A stretch of DNA of 64,000 nucleotides, taken from contig JARKRC010000047.1 in NCBI GenBank assembly GCA_029974595.1, forward strand, positions 1-64,000, given 5' to 3'. The DNA is from Ereboglobus sp. GTDB taxonomy: Bacteria > Verrucomicrobiota > Verrucomicrobiia > Opitutales > Opitutaceae. The position numbers and the translations under genes were made by a program. A model generated the notes under the pieces. The model saw only the letters and a program-made list of their open reading frames with translations. It was not told where the DNA came from and did no database searches. Below, piece after piece: positions 52,790-64,000 of the stretch. Position 1 is the first letter of the stretch, and every line of letters starts with the position of its first letter.

Positions 52790-53046
52790 ATTGTTAATGA
52801 CCTTGATTTTTGCGGCGGAGAAATCAAGCACGCGGCTTCTCGGCGCGCGGAAATGCCGTTGTTTTTCATGTGGCGGGAACGGGCGTGAAAATATGTCGAA
52901 TTTTGGGCTTGTTTTTCACTTTCGCCCTTTCATGTTGCGCGTCGATTTGAGTGTCTCGGGCGGCGCAAACCGGGTTTGGTTGATTCCTGTGTTGACTCGT
53001 CCGAACCCCGCTCTTTTTCCTCCCGAAAACTATCACGCAAACTAAC

Positions 53047-53847
53047 ATGGCAAAATCCTCTAAAAGTCTCGATTGGTGCATCGTCCGTCTCGGCGAAGAT
53101 CACAATTGGTGGGTCGATGAAGTGAGCGACCCGATCCGCTGGGATGTGGACGGCTTGAGCATTGTTGATCCGCGCCAGGTCAACCACTTGATCGATCTTG
53201 TGGAAGCGCTGCGCGACTATGGTTTCGACCAGCACATCATGGAGGCGGCGTTCATCCCGTTCCGCATCGAGAAGGACATGGGCAACGGCAGCGTGCGCCT
53301 GCGCCGCGTGAAGGGTTCGCTGTTTGAGTCCGACGAAAAACTCTTCGTGCTCGCCGACACCATCGACGAGGAAAACGGGCCCTACGCGGATCTGCTCGAC
53401 CACATCACGCGCTGCCGCGTGAAGATGCTCAACGATCTGTTCAATTTCGAATCGAAGCTCACCGCCGATGAGGTCGAGGATGAGATTCGCGAAGAGCAAA
53501 ACGCCTCATTCATCGAGGGGCGCGCGATTCATACTTTCGACGAACTCATCGCCATCCTCGAATACGTTCCCGCCGGCTGGGATACGGACGAAGAGCGTTC
53601 CCCCGCCAAGGGCGATGACGAATCCGCCGCCGCCGATGTTCCCGAACTCGAGGAGGAGGAGGAGGAGAAACTCAAGAACGACCAGTCCCTCAAATGGGAT
53701 GAGGATGAAACTGAGGAATCGGAATCCGACGACGAAGATATCGACGAAGACGAAGACGACGATGATCTGGATGACGATGATGATGCCGGCGACGAAGACG
53801 ATGACGGTGAACACAAGCCGAAGCGCGGCAGCCGCGGCAAGCGCTGA
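53047..53847 (+). CDS. Hypothetical protein with very acidic C-terminal tail
   Basis: 266 residues. The N-terminal ~180 residues look globular (SLDWCIVRLGEDHNWWVDEV, HLIDLVEALRDYGFDQHIM) with no family I know. From ~190 it becomes almost entirely Asp/Glu, including a run of D/E over about 40 residues, and ends in a short basic KPKRGSRGKR. The start follows an AAACTATCACGCAAACTAAC leader with no Shine-Dalgarno. The DE-rich tail suggests binding to basic partners such as nucleic-acid-binding or ribosomal proteins, but this is inference. 17 bp before the export lipoprotein gene. Confidence 0.6.
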   Translation: MAKSSKSLDWCIVRLGEDHNWWVDEVSDPIRWDVDGLSIVDPRQVNHLIDLVEALRDYGFDQHIMEAAFIPFRIEKDMGNGSVRLRRVKGSLFESDEKLFVLADTIDEENGPYADLLDHITRCRVKMLNDLFNFESKLTADEVEDEIREEQNASFIEGRAIHTFDELIAILEYVPAGWDTDEERSPAKGDDESAAADVPELEEEEEEKLKNDQSLKWDEDETEESESDDEDIDEDEDDDDLDDDDDAGDEDDDGEHKPKRGSRGKR

Positions 53848-53864
53848 CCAGCCGGCCTCATTCA

Positions 53865-54476
53865 ATGCAAAAAGCCCTCTGTTTTTTTTGCGCGCAACTG
53901 GCGATCATCGCCGCGGCAGCCGTCCTTGCCGGTTGCGGCGCGACGACGGCGGGCATGCCTGCCGGGCAGCGGCACAATCCCGTCCTGCCGGATGAAGGCA
54001 ACGTCGCCGTGTTCCGGCCCGGCGACAATCTCGTGGTGACGCTGCAAGGCATTCCCGATCCGAGCAGCAACCAGTTGCAGATCGACGACCAGGGATTGAT
54101 CTCGCTGCCGTATATCGGCGCGCTGAAGGCGTCGGGCGAAACCGCCGCGGTGCTGGCGCAGCAGATTCGCGAGAAGTATATTTCGAAAAAAATCTACACG
54201 GCGGTCGATGTTTCCGTGACCGCGACCGAGCGCTATGTGTATGTGGGCGGCGAGGTGGCGCGTCCGGGACGCGTCGTGTGGGCGCCGGATCTCACGGTGA
54301 CGAAAGCCGTGCAGGCAGCGGGCGGGTTCGCGATTTACGCGAGGCAGGCTAAGGTCTCGCTCGCGCGCAACGGCCGCTCATACGTGATCGATGCGGCGCT
54401 TGCCGAAAGAAATCCCGCCGAGGATCCGCGTTTGCTGCCCGGCGATTTGCTGAACGTGCCAAAGTCGGCGTTTTGA
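53865..54476 (+). CDS. Polysaccharide export lipoprotein (Wza/Poly_export family)
   Basis: 203 residues. A lipoprotein signal with lipobox VLAGC is seen at ~20-24. The Poly_export domain (FRPGDNLVVTLQGIPDPSS, IDDQGLISLPYIGALKASG) is followed by an SLBB-like domain (YVYVGGEVARPGRVVWAPD). This is a short Wza-type outer-membrane component for exopolysaccharide export. No polymerase or copolymerase neighbours are in the window. The beta-barrel protein at 26.6 kb is a possible functional partner. Confidence 0.85.
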   Translation: MQKALCFFCAQLAIIAAAAVLAGCGATTAGMPAGQRHNPVLPDEGNVAVFRPGDNLVVTLQGIPDPSSNQLQIDDQGLISLPYIGALKASGETAAVLAQQIREKYISKKIYTAVDVSVTATERYVYVGGEVARPGRVVWAPDLTVTKAVQAAGGFAIYARQAKVSLARNGRSYVIDAALAERNPAEDPRLLPGDLLNVPKSAF

Positions 54477-54522
54477 GGCGCGGAGTCAGCCGCCGCGGAT
54501 ATTTTCCGAAGGGCTGTTCGGG

Positions 54523-56124
54523 TTATTTCGAAAGCGCGCGCACCCGTGAGTCGCGCGCCACTTTCAGTTTTTTGGGATAATCAACGATGGCGTGCAGGCC
54601 GCGGCTTTCCTTGCGCTGGCGGGCGCACTTCACGATGAGATCGGCCACCTGGATTAGATTGCGTAATTCGAGCAGGCGCGAATCGACGGAAAAATTCCAG
54701 TAATACTCATGGATCTCGCGCGCGAGATTCGCGATGCGACGGCGGGCGCGTTCCAGTCTCTTGGCCGTGCGCAGGATGCTCACGTAGTCCCACATCGTGT
54801 TACGCAGCTCGTCCCAGTTGTGCGAGATGACCACGCGTTCGTCCTCATCGCCGCCGCCGAGATCGCGCCATGCGGAAATCCGCGCGCGCCTCCACTTTTC
54901 GCGTTTTGCCTTTTTGACATAGGCTGCGACCGAAAGCGCGCCGCGATGCGCGAGCACGACGGCTTCGAGCAGCGAGTTGCTCGCGAGGCGGTTCGCGCCG
55001 TGCAGGCCCGTGCACGCAACCTCGCCGCATGCGTAGAGGCCGGCCAGCGAGGTTTCCGCCGAGAGATTTGTCGCGACGCCGCCGCAGGTGTAGTGCGCCG
55101 CGGGCACGACCGGGATTTGTTCCCTGGCGATATTGATGCCGTTGGCAAGGCAGGTCTCGAAGATTTTCGGGAAATGCCCGCGCAAAAACGCCTCGTCGCG
55201 GTGCGTGATGTCGAGCCACACATGCGGCGCGCCGGATTTTTTCATCTCGGCGTCGATGGCGCGCGCCACGATGTCGCGCGGCGCGAGATCGGCCATTTTG
55301 TGGTAGCGTTTCATGAACGCCTCGCCGTTTGCGTTGCGCAAAATCGCGCCCTCGCCGCGCACTGCCTCGCTGATGAGAAAACGCTCGCCCTTGAGCGAAT
55401 AGAGGGCGGTGGGGTGGAACTGGATGAACTCCATGTCGCGCACTTCGACGCCGGCGCGATACGCCATCGCGATGCCGTCGCCCGTGGCGATGTCGGGGTT
55501 CGTCGTGTAGCGGTAAACCTGGCCCGCGCCGCCGGTCGAGAGCATGACGACGGGCGCGTGAAACGTGTCGACGCGCCGCTTGTGCACATCGAGCGCGTAG
55601 AGCCCCGCGACGCGGTTGGGACCGGGAATGCGGAGCTTGTCTGTGGTGACGACATCGATGGCGAAAAAATGTTCGAGCAGCGTGATGCGTTTCTCCTGCG
55701 CGATGGCGCGCAGGAGGGCTTCCTCGATCGCGGCGCCGGTCATGTCCTTGACGTGCAGGATGCGGCGCGCGCTGTGGCCGCCTTCGCGTCCGAGTTCGAA
55801 ATTGCCGCTTTTGTCGCGTGAAAATTCCAGCCCCAGGTTGATGAGCTCGTTCACGCGCTCCGGTCCGTCGTGCACGATTTCGCGCACGACCTTTTCGTTG
55901 CAGAGCCCGTCGCCGGCCACGAGCGTGTCCTTGACGTGGGCGTCGAAGTTGTCCGTTTGCGCGGTGACGACGGCGATGCCGCCTTGCGCGTGGTTGGTGT
56001 TGGACTCGGCCTTGTTTTTCTTGGTGAGGATCGCCACCGACAAACCGACGCGCGCCGTTTTGAGGGCGAAGCTCAGCCCCGCGATTCCGCTGCCGACGAC
56101 AAGGACATCAAAGTTGTGAGTCAT
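54523..56124 (-). CDS. nadB: L-aspartate oxidase
   Basis: 533 residues from the ATG at 56124 ([16 protein letters not shown]). It is an FAD-binding succinate-dehydrogenase-superfamily protein: [25 protein letters not shown], the catalytic-site stretch [54 protein letters not shown], and a helical C-terminal domain. It oxidises aspartate to iminosuccinate for NAD synthesis. nadA and nadC are not adjacent. The [14 protein letters not shown] motif is typical of NadB rather than SdhA. Confidence 0.93.
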   Translation of the reverse strand: MTHNFDVLVVGSGIAGLSFALKTARVGLSVAILTKKNKAESNTNHAQGGIAVVTAQTDNFDAHVKDTLVAGDGLCNEKVVREIVHDGPERVNELINLGLEFSRDKSGNFELGREGGHSARRILHVKDMTGAAIEEALLRAIAQEKRITLLEHFFAIDVVTTDKLRIPGPNRVAGLYALDVHKRRVDTFHAPVVMLSTGGAGQVYRYTTNPDIATGDGIAMAYRAGVEVRDMEFIQFHPTALYSLKGERFLISEAVRGEGAILRNANGEAFMKRYHKMADLAPRDIVARAIDAEMKKSGAPHVWLDITHRDEAFLRGHFPKIFETCLANGINIAREQIPVVPAAHYTCGGVATNLSAETSLAGLYACGEVACTGLHGANRLASNSLLEAVVLAHRGALSVAAYVKKAKREKWRRARISAWRDLGGGDEDERVVISHNWDELRNTMWDYVSILRTAKRLERARRRIANLAREIHEYYWNFSVDSRLLELRNLIQVADLIVKCARQRKESRGLHAIVDYPKKLKVARDSRVRALSK

Positions 56125-56347
56125 GATTGCGTTTGCGGATAGCATGAGCTTATGGCCGGGCAGGGAAGCCAAAAATCAGAAGGCGGCCGTGTTTGCATCC
56201 GTGCGGTTTGCACCTCCTGTGCCAAACCGCCTCAGCCTGTCCGCGCCCGCGGGCACTCCTGACACACCCTGTCCCATCCGCGCCCGCGCTTTCCCAAGCA
56301 AGCACGCCCGGTTGCCGCGGCACGCATCATGCGTTAGCATTCGCATT

Positions 56348-58930
<2,583 letters not shown>

Positions 58931-59016
58931 TTAGCCCGGCGTCGGCCGTCTTCCGATTGCGCGGCTTCGTGCTGTGACGCCACATGCGTTGTCCTTTGAC
59001 CCGGCCGCGGATCCAG

Positions 59017-60051
59017 CTATCGATTCAGGCCAAATCCAAGATGGTCGAACAGTTGGCGGAAGCGATCGCAATGCGCCATGATGGCTTCGTCGCCGCGAGT
59101 CTCGACGGGCAGGGAAAAAAACGCAGGCAGCGTGGAGTTTCCGAGCGACGCATAGTCGAGATGGCGCCGCCACTCGATGGCCTGCAACTCGGGCGATGCA
59201 GCGATGAGTCGCTCGTCGTTGAGCAGGGTGTTCAGTTGCTCCAGCAATCGAAAGATCCCGGCCCAAGGCACCCAGGAGGGAAAGGCTCGCTCCTGAGAAA
59301 TCTTCCAGGTGGCAAGGAAGCGCCATTCGTCATGACGGAGCGAAAAATGTTTTTCCCGGCCCTTGCGGAGGGATCGGACATGGCCGGAGCGTTCCAGTTC
59401 GTTGAGCGTGATTTGAATGGACCGGCGGAAATAGCCGGTCTGGCGCGCGATCTCAGCGGGATGACCGGCCTCGTGCGCCAGCAGCCATGCCATGACCTCG
59501 GCGCGGGATTGCCGGCCAAACAGAGCACGAAGCTTGAGCAGCAGGTTGCCCGGCTGATCCATGCGTGGCGCGACGGACAGGCCGCGGTAGTGAACCGGAC
59601 CGCGCAGCCAGCCTCGCTCAAGAAAATCCTGATCCGCGGCGCCGAAGTGCCCCTCCCCGGGAAAAAACGGTGCGGGCGAGCCGGAGACCCCGGCAGACGA
59701 CTTTCCAATGGTCTTCCATTTTTTGTGCGCGGGCAAGCGGGCCAAACGCGTGGCGATGACGGACAGAATTGAGGCGTCACCGAGCGTATGTTCCTCATGC
59801 AGGCGAGCGAGCCGCTGGAGATTGATCCAATCGGCCTGATCCTGAAGCCAGTCGAGAATCTCGTCGAAAAGACGGGCATCTATCCGGGCGAGCGTGGTGG
59901 ACGCGAGAAGCAACGCCTCGGGGTCCAGAATGGCCTTGTCAGACGCCGAAGCGGCATGGCCGGAAACCCCCAGCGTGATCCACTGGCACCAGAGAAGATC
60001 GAGGATGGCTGAGCGAGCCTCGTTCTTAAAGTTGAGCAGCGAGGTCGGCAT
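59017..60051 (-). CDS. Winged-helix protein paired with a nucleotidyltransferase
   Basis: 344 residues from the ATG at 60051 (MPTSLLNFKNEARSA), overlapping the upstream gene by 26 bp. The middle holds a winged HTH: RAEVMAWLLAHEAGHPAEIARQTGYF, RRSIQITLNELERSGHVRSL and a wing with REKHFSL. The N-terminal ~80 residues are helical. It is probably a DNA-binding partner or repressor for the upstream nucleotidyltransferase gene, by analogy to AbiEi-type antitoxins, although the order (nucleotidyltransferase first) is reversed from AbiE. The longer open frame upstream is an out-of-phase shadow. Confidence 0.6.
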   Translation of the reverse strand: MPTSLLNFKNEARSAILDLLWCQWITLGVSGHAASASDKAILDPEALLLASTTLARIDARLFDEILDWLQDQADWINLQRLARLHEEHTLGDASILSVIATRLARLPAHKKWKTIGKSSAGVSGSPAPFFPGEGHFGAADQDFLERGWLRGPVHYRGLSVAPRMDQPGNLLLKLRALFGRQSRAEVMAWLLAHEAGHPAEIARQTGYFRRSIQITLNELERSGHVRSLRKGREKHFSLRHDEWRFLATWKISQERAFPSWVPWAGIFRLLEQLNTLLNDERLIAASPELQAIEWRRHLDYASLGNSTLPAFFSLPVETRGDEAIMAHCDRFRQLFDHLGFGLNR

Positions 60052-60622
60052 GGCCCAAGTGGCGGAGGAGATCGGAGAGCACGAAGCGAAACCCCTCCGA
60101 CGGGTCCTGCAAGCGGGTCCAACGAGCGGCGGCAAGCAACTCGTCGGCGGTTGGATTGAGGTCGCGCAAGTCCGCGACATGACGTCCCGGCCCTTGATCG
60201 GCCGCGGCGTAGAGTTTGAAATGAATCTGGTCGTAGCGGCCGACAAAACCGATGGTGAGGACCGTACCATAGGAACGGTTCGTGAGGCGATCCTCGATCC
60301 CGGTCGGAAAGCCCAACCGGAAGAAAGAGTCGTCGGCGGGTCCGGTGTTGAACCAGTCGGCAGGCAGATCGAGTTCGGAGCCGACAGCGTTGGCCGCCGC
60401 GATGATCTCAGGCGGCAAGGGCTTCGCTTGTACCAAACGCCGTGCTTCGAGCCGCGCAAGCACGTCTACGTCGCGAGTCGCCGTGCGGCTGATCAGCCCG
60501 AGCGCGAGCAAGGACGAACCGCCACAAACCACAAAGTGGCAGGGCGGATGCCCGCGACTGGCCAAAACTTCGCCGAGGAGGTTAAGCGCGCGTTCCAAGA
60601 TGTCTTTACCAAAACGATTCAC
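60026..60622 (-). CDS. Nucleotidyltransferase-fold protein (DUF6036/AbiEii-like)
   Basis: 198 residues from a GTG at 60622 (reads MNRFGKDILERALNLLGE). It has the minimal nucleotidyltransferase pattern: FVVCGGSSLLALGL followed by RTATRDVDVLARLEA (GGS/xxxDxD), with a later FKLYAAAD and helical end. Such proteins form the toxic half of AbiE-like or DUF6036 toxin-antitoxin and abortive-infection modules. It is translationally coupled to a winged-helix partner. A palindrome overlaps its probable promoter. Toxicity is inferred, not shown. Confidence 0.65.
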   Translation of the reverse strand: MNRFGKDILERALNLLGEVLASRGHPPCHFVVCGGSSLLALGLISRTATRDVDVLARLEARRLVQAKPLPPEIIAAANAVGSELDLPADWFNTGPADDSFFRLGFPTGIEDRLTNRSYGTVLTIGFVGRYDQIHFKLYAAADQGPGRHVADLRDLNPTADELLAAARWTRLQDPSEGFRFVLSDLLRHLGHADLAAQL

Positions 60623-60631
60623 GCGAACATA

Positions 60632-60656
60632 TGAACTACTTGATATGGGTAGTTCA
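60632..60656 (-). promoter_or_regulatory. Palindromic operator with overlapping promoter
   Basis: TGAACTAC-TTGATATGG-GTAGTTCA is a perfect 8 bp inverted repeat with a 9-base centre, 10 bp upstream of the nucleotidyltransferase start. On the minus strand TTGAAC and TCATAT are spaced 17 bp, and both overlap the palindrome arms. This would let the winged-helix partner autoregulate the pair. Confidence 0.5.
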
Positions 60657-60724
60657 AGTGTATTTTAATATGTCCCTTCAAGAGCTCGAAGGCGTGGCCG
60701 ACGATACGATCCGCTTCTGGCGGA

Positions 60725-61888
60725 TCATGCCGCGAGTTTCAAAATCTCCTCGACCTTTGCGGGTGTGATGTCCTCACGCTCTCCAATAGCAGTCTCTCCG
60801 CGCGCTTCCAGCCTCCGGGCAACTTCCGCGGCGGTCTTTCCGGCGTCCACCTGATAATCCTGCAGGCGCGTCTTGATTCCGATGCTCTCGTAAAACGCGC
60901 GCGTTTTCTCAATGGCCGCATCGATGCGCGCGTCCTCGCCGCCACTTTTGATATCCCAAACGCGTTCGGCATACTGGAGCAGTTTCGCACGTTTTCCTTC
61001 TCGCTGCACCTGCATCAAACTCGGCAGCACGATCGCGAGCGTGCGCGCATGATCGATGCCGTGCAGCGCGGTCAATTCGTGCCCGATCGTGTGTGTCGCC
61101 CAATCGCCGGGCACGCCGGCGCTGAGCGAACCGTTCAGAGCCCACGTCGCGGCCCAGACGAGGTTCGCGCGCGCGTCGTAATCGCGCGGGTTTGCCATTG
61201 TGCGCGGCGCGACATCGATGAGCACCCGCATCACCGACTCGGCGAAACGATCCTGAATCTGACCATCCGCAGGGAACGTGAGATATTGCTCGATCACATG
61301 GCAGAACGCGTCGCCGATGCCGTTCGCAACCTGGCGCTCCGGCAGCGAAAATGTCGTCTCGGGATCAAGCACGGAGAATTTCGGGAAAACCTGCGGATGA
61401 TAAAATGCCAGTTTTTCCTTGGTCGCGCGGCGCGAGATTACCGAATTGCCATTGGCCTCGGAGCCGGTGGCGGGCAGCGTGAGCACCGCGCCGATGGGCA
61501 GCACCGGCCCCTTGATGGCCGCGCCATGAGTGACGAGAATCTGCCATGCGTCGCCCTCGTGGTGCACCGCGGCGGCGACGAGTTTCGCGCCGTCGAGCAC
61601 GGAGCCTCCGCCCACGGCGAGCACCCAGTCGCATGTTTCCTTCCGCGCGAGTTCGACGGCGCGCATGAGCGTGTCGAAATCGGGGTTGGCCTCGACGCCC
61701 CAGAACTCATGCGTCACGCGCGCGCCGAGGTTTTTTTTGACCTGCTCATAAACGCCGTTGGCCTTGATGGAGCCGCCGCCGGCGAGCAGGAGCACGCGGG
61801 CGTTGGCGGGAAGCTCGCGGTTGATTTTGGCGATCTGGCCGCGGCCAAAGTGAATGCGGGTTGGATTGTGATAAGTGAAATTTTCCAT
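60725..61888 (-). CDS. yqhD: Iron-containing NAD(P)H-dependent alcohol dehydrogenase (YqhD-like)
   Basis: 387 residues from the ATG at 61888 (MENFTYHNPTRIHFGRG). It follows YqhD along its whole length as I recall it: LLLAGGGSIKANGVYEQV, the GGGS-type nucleotide site VLAVGGGSVLDGAK, LTLPATGSEANGNSVIS, the metal-binding DAFCHVIEQYLTFP and GHELTALHGIDHARTLAIVLP. It reduces short-chain aldehydes with NADPH and helps in aldehyde detoxification. Alone, with no YqhC-like regulator nearby. Confidence 0.9.
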   Translation of the reverse strand: MENFTYHNPTRIHFGRGQIAKINRELPANARVLLLAGGGSIKANGVYEQVKKNLGARVTHEFWGVEANPDFDTLMRAVELARKETCDWVLAVGGGSVLDGAKLVAAAVHHEGDAWQILVTHGAAIKGPVLPIGAVLTLPATGSEANGNSVISRRATKEKLAFYHPQVFPKFSVLDPETTFSLPERQVANGIGDAFCHVIEQYLTFPADGQIQDRFAESVMRVLIDVAPRTMANPRDYDARANLVWAATWALNGSLSAGVPGDWATHTIGHELTALHGIDHARTLAIVLPSLMQVQREGKRAKLLQYAERVWDIKSGGEDARIDAAIEKTRAFYESIGIKTRLQDYQVDAGKTAAEVARRLEARGETAIGEREDITPAKVEEILKLAA

Positions 61889-62011
61889 GACGGGGAAATA
61901 TGCCCGTTTCCACGGGCAACGCAAGCGGAGGCGGAGGGCAGAGGAAGAGGGAGCGGGGAGGGCTCACGGGTTGTAGTGACACGGACCGCGAGCCCGTGTG
62001 ATTGATCGGGT

Positions 62012-62041
62012 CGGGTGGCACGGGCATCTTGCCCGTGTGTT
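62012..62041. repeat. Palindromic repeat (CACGGGCA-TGCCCGTG family)
   Basis: GGGTGGCACGGGCATCTTGC then CCGTGTGTTT, the same module as the in-frame repeats in the macroglobulin gene, here intergenic. Confidence 0.7.
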
Positions 62042-62105
62042 TGGGCTAATTTTAACCGCGAATGAACGTGAAAAACCGAGAATAGAAGACGAGTCTGGGA
62101 CGTCC

Positions 62106-62329
62106 GGGCACGCCAAAGGCGTGTCACTCGTCAGCCCAATGATCGAGCGTTGCGCGAGACCTTGGGTATTGAAGGTTTGAATGCATGCGCCCTGCAGGGG
62201 CGCCATAATTTCTCGAATTGCCTCTGTGGCACCCCTGCAGGGTGCCTTTTCCAAATAACAGAAAACCCAGGGTTGTGCGCTGCGCGCTCACCCTGGGCTG
62301 ACGAATGGCACGCCCATGGCGTGCGTCCG
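62106..62329. repeat. ~220 bp large palindromic element
   Basis: Outer arms CACGCCAAAGGCGTGTCACT / CGTCAGCCCA and their complement TGGGCTGACG / AATGGCACGCCCATGGCGTG, then inner arms around GAGCGTTGCGCGAGACCTTG, and a GCCCTGCAGGGGC centre mirrored by CACCCCTGCAGGGTG. One arm of the same element is at 33670-33768. Confidence 0.75.
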
Positions 62330-62340
62330 AAAATTACGGT

Positions 62341-62435
62341 TTGGGTGGCACGGGCAACCTGCCCGTGGAATCGTGTGGCATGGGCTGCCAGCCCATGTTT
62401 TCAGAACACGGGCAGGATGCCCGTGCCACCCAAAC
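62341..62435. repeat. 95 bp nested palindrome downstream of prfA
   Basis: The outer arms TTTGGGTGGCACGGGCA and TGCCCGTGCCACCCAAA are perfect complements, with CATGGGCTGCCAGCCCATG inside. It lies 20 bp beyond the prfA stop and may end that transcript. 61889-62455 holds no gene. Confidence 0.8.
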
Positions 62436-62455
62436 CTCCCGATCCGGCAGGTGTG

Positions 62456-63586
62456 TTATTCGTCGTCGTCCGTCGCGCGCATGGCGCTCGGGCCGGCATA
62501 TTCTTTGCCGGTGAGGCGGGCGAATTTTTCCTCGAAATCAACGCGCTGGAGGGCGGTGATGATTTCGTCGATGTCGCCCTCCATGACTTGCGGGAGGCTG
62601 TAGAGTGTCAGGCCGATGCGGTGGTCGGTGAGGCGGTTTTGGGGAAAATTGTAGGTGCGGATGCGCTCGCTGCGGCCTCCGGTGCCGATCTGGCTGCGGC
62701 GGTGCTCGGCGTATTTTTCGCGCTCCTCGTCCTCCTTGAGCTTGAGGAGGCGGGAGCGGAGGACGGTCATCGCACGGGCTTTGTTCTTGAGCTGCGAGCG
62801 TTCGTCGGCGCACTGCACAATGAGGCCGGTGGGTTTGTGCAGGATCTGCACGGCGGAGTCGGTGGTGTTCACGCCCTGACCGCCGGGGCCGCTGGCGCGG
62901 GAAACGGTGATTTCGAGCTCCTGCGGGTCGATTTTGATGTCAACCTCGCCGGCTTCGGGCAGGACGGCGACGGTGACGGTGGAGGTGTGGATGCGTCCGT
63001 TGGCCTCGGTGACGGGGACGCGCTGCACGCGGTGCACGCCGCTTTCGAATTTGAACTGGCGGTAAACGTCCTGGCCGGTGATGAGGAAGATGACCTCCTT
63101 GAAGCCGCCGCGCTCGGAGACGCTGCTGCTCATGGGCTGGACTTTCCAGCCACGGTTTTCGGCGTAGCGCGAGTAGAGGCGGAAGAGCTCGGCGGCGAAG
63201 AGGCTGGCTTCGTCGCCGCCGGTGCCGGCGCGGATTTCCATGACGGTGTTGCGCGAGTCCGAGGGCTCGGGCGGAATCATGGCGTGGAGGATGGTATCGC
63301 GGAGTTGGTCGCGTTTGCGTTCGAGGTCGGGGAGTTCGAGGGCGGCGAGTTCCTTGAGGTCGGGATCGGCGGCGGCGTTGTCCTTGAGGAGTGCCTGCGC
63401 CTCGGCGATTTCGCCTTCGGTTTTGAGGAAAAGGGCGTGGTCGTCGAGGAGCGCCTTGAGTTTTTGCTGCTCGCGGGAGATGTCGGCGGCCTTGCGCGGG
63501 TTTTGGTAGAAATCAGGAGCGGACATCTGCGCATCGAGTTCGTCGAGGCGGAGCTTGAAAGGCGCAATGTCGGGCAATTGATCCAT
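62456..63586 (-). CDS. prfA: Peptide chain release factor 1
   Basis: 376 residues. The catalytic GGQ is in SRASGPGGQGVNTTDSAV. The stop-codon recognition loop reads QRVPVTEANGRIHTS, a P-V-T tripeptide, so it is RF1 (UAA/UAG) rather than RF2 (SPF). An N-terminal coiled-coil domain (~1-100) and a full class I release-factor core are present with no frameshift. The C-terminal DDDE is unusual but minor. prmC is not in the window. Confidence 0.95.
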   Translation of the reverse strand: MDQLPDIAPFKLRLDELDAQMSAPDFYQNPRKAADISREQQKLKALLDDHALFLKTEGEIAEAQALLKDNAAADPDLKELAALELPDLERKRDQLRDTILHAMIPPEPSDSRNTVMEIRAGTGGDEASLFAAELFRLYSRYAENRGWKVQPMSSSVSERGGFKEVIFLITGQDVYRQFKFESGVHRVQRVPVTEANGRIHTSTVTVAVLPEAGEVDIKIDPQELEITVSRASGPGGQGVNTTDSAVQILHKPTGLIVQCADERSQLKNKARAMTVLRSRLLKLKEDEEREKYAEHRRSQIGTGGRSERIRTYNFPQNRLTDHRIGLTLYSLPQVMEGDIDEIITALQRVDFEEKFARLTGKEYAGPSAMRATDDDE

Positions 63587-63654
63587 GTGTGGTGTGAAAC
63601 GGGAAATTAAGAGCGAAGATGCCGGAAGAGGGAAGCAATTTGGCGTGCTTGGAT

Positions 63655-63714
63655 GCTTGGACTGCGCGGACGTGTCCGCGCTTTGAAAGCGGCAACATGT
63701 CGCCGCACTCCAAA
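63655..63714. repeat. Palindromic repeat upstream of prfA
   Basis: CTTGGACTGCGCGGACGTGTCCGCG and CTTTGAAAGCGGCAACATGT-CGCCGCACTCCAAAG form two hairpins, GCGCGGACGTGTCCGCGC and GCGGCAACATGTCGCCGC, held by outer CTTGGA/TCCAAAG arms. Intergenic; no gene in 63587-63785. Confidence 0.65.
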
Positions 63715-63785
63715 GGCTGGCGGCTTTCGTTTACGTTACTCTTGAAATTGACAAAAGACGACATCGGGTCGTCCGTTCCTTCTGG

Positions 63786-64000
63786 TTAAGCTACGGTTTT
63801 CTTGATTTCTGTATACTCTTGCATCGTTCCTCGAAGCGCTCTGTCGAGCTCCGGGAAGACTATCACTATCAGCTTATGCCGCCCGTCGTAGAGCGTGAAC
63901 CACTTGTGCCCCTTGTGACCCTTCGAGTAGTCGACACTCATGACGTCATCAAATCGCATTTGGCCGACGATGATACCACGGCGGCGCAAGGTTACTTGGT
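63786..64000 (-). CDS. Hypothetical protein, C-terminal part (runs off window)
   Basis: The last ~71 residues of a minus-strand gene whose frame is open to the right edge (QVTLRRRGIIVGQMRFDD). Strand-rich pattern (VDYSKGHKGHKWFTLYDGRHKLIVIVF) followed by a helix (ELDRALRGTMQEYTEI) is compatible with a small PH-like domain. No family is assigned. The stop codon lies at 63786-63788. Confidence 0.45.
   Translation of the reverse strand, partial: QVTLRRRGIIVGQMRFDDVMSVDYSKGHKGHKWFTLYDGRHKLIVIVFPELDRALRGTMQEYTEIKKTVA

Noticed and set aside
60670-60768. 32-codon plus-strand ORF (MSLQELEGVADDTIRFW) between the nucleotidyltransferase and yqhD genes
   Set aside because: It overlaps the yqhD 3' end, has no family match, and is too short to support. 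It may be a fragment of an older gene.

Overview
The window looks like chromosomal DNA of a high-GC member of the Verrucomicrobiota, most likely Opitutaceae (inferred from content, not from a marker gene search). Pointers are oleC/oleD, a very large secreted alpha-2-macroglobulin, VCBS/NHL/Ig-type secreted proteins, a GH106 rhamnosidase, leaders rich in A and C with no clear Shine-Dalgarno site, and many palindromic repeats whose translated peptides (HGQDARAT, GFQPV) are common in this phylum. No rRNA, tRNA or CRISPR array was recognised.

Layout. (i) 1-3.5 kb is accessory: an IS3-family end, a plus-strand run of integron-type gene cassettes (membrane protein, DUF4431-like secreted protein, methyltransferase, AlbA_2/Schlafen-like protein) with attC-like sites, and a decayed IS110-family transposase. 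(ii) 3.8-18.9 kb holds a sialidase-like/NHL surface protein, a VCBS-repeat protein, a putative glycoside hydrolase and the alpha-2-macroglobulin, whose reading frame contains at least four in-frame palindromic repeats. (iii) 19-29 kb is mostly housekeeping: an FAD/NAD disulfide reductase, a DJ-1 protein, an SDR, IlvE, an NtrC-type regulator followed by a membrane protein, a beta-barrel protein, uracil-DNA glycosylase and DciA. (iv) 29.1-33.7 kb is a second integron: four minus-strand cassettes, each followed by an attC, an attI-like core, and beyond it a divergent, truncated tyrosine-recombinase remnant with an in-frame amber codon. The whole segment lies between two ~200 bp inverted copies of one repeat. 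(v) 34-64 kb is core: secG, GH106, hemC, tig-clpP, rpsB-tsf, malic enzyme, rnd-oleC-oleD-folP-folB-folK, pyrD, a polysaccharide export lipoprotein, nadB, clpB, a nucleotidyltransferase/winged-helix pair, yqhD-like alcohol dehydrogenase and prfA.

How the parts relate. tig-clpP and rpsB-tsf are classic protein-synthesis and quality-control neighbours. folP-folB-folK form a folate pathway run directly behind oleC-oleD (olefinic hydrocarbon synthesis), with large hairpin repeats between oleC and oleD and between folB and folK. The beta-barrel protein and the Wza-like lipoprotein suggest exopolysaccharide export. The secreted sialidase-like, VCBS and GH proteins fit a life degrading host or plant glycans.

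The most notable signals are the integron with attC-encoded protein tails and its inverted-repeat flanks, in-frame palindromes in the alpha-2-macroglobulin, dispersed hairpins with covarying arms, and exact heptanucleotide-period repeats that mostly occur as inverted pairs.
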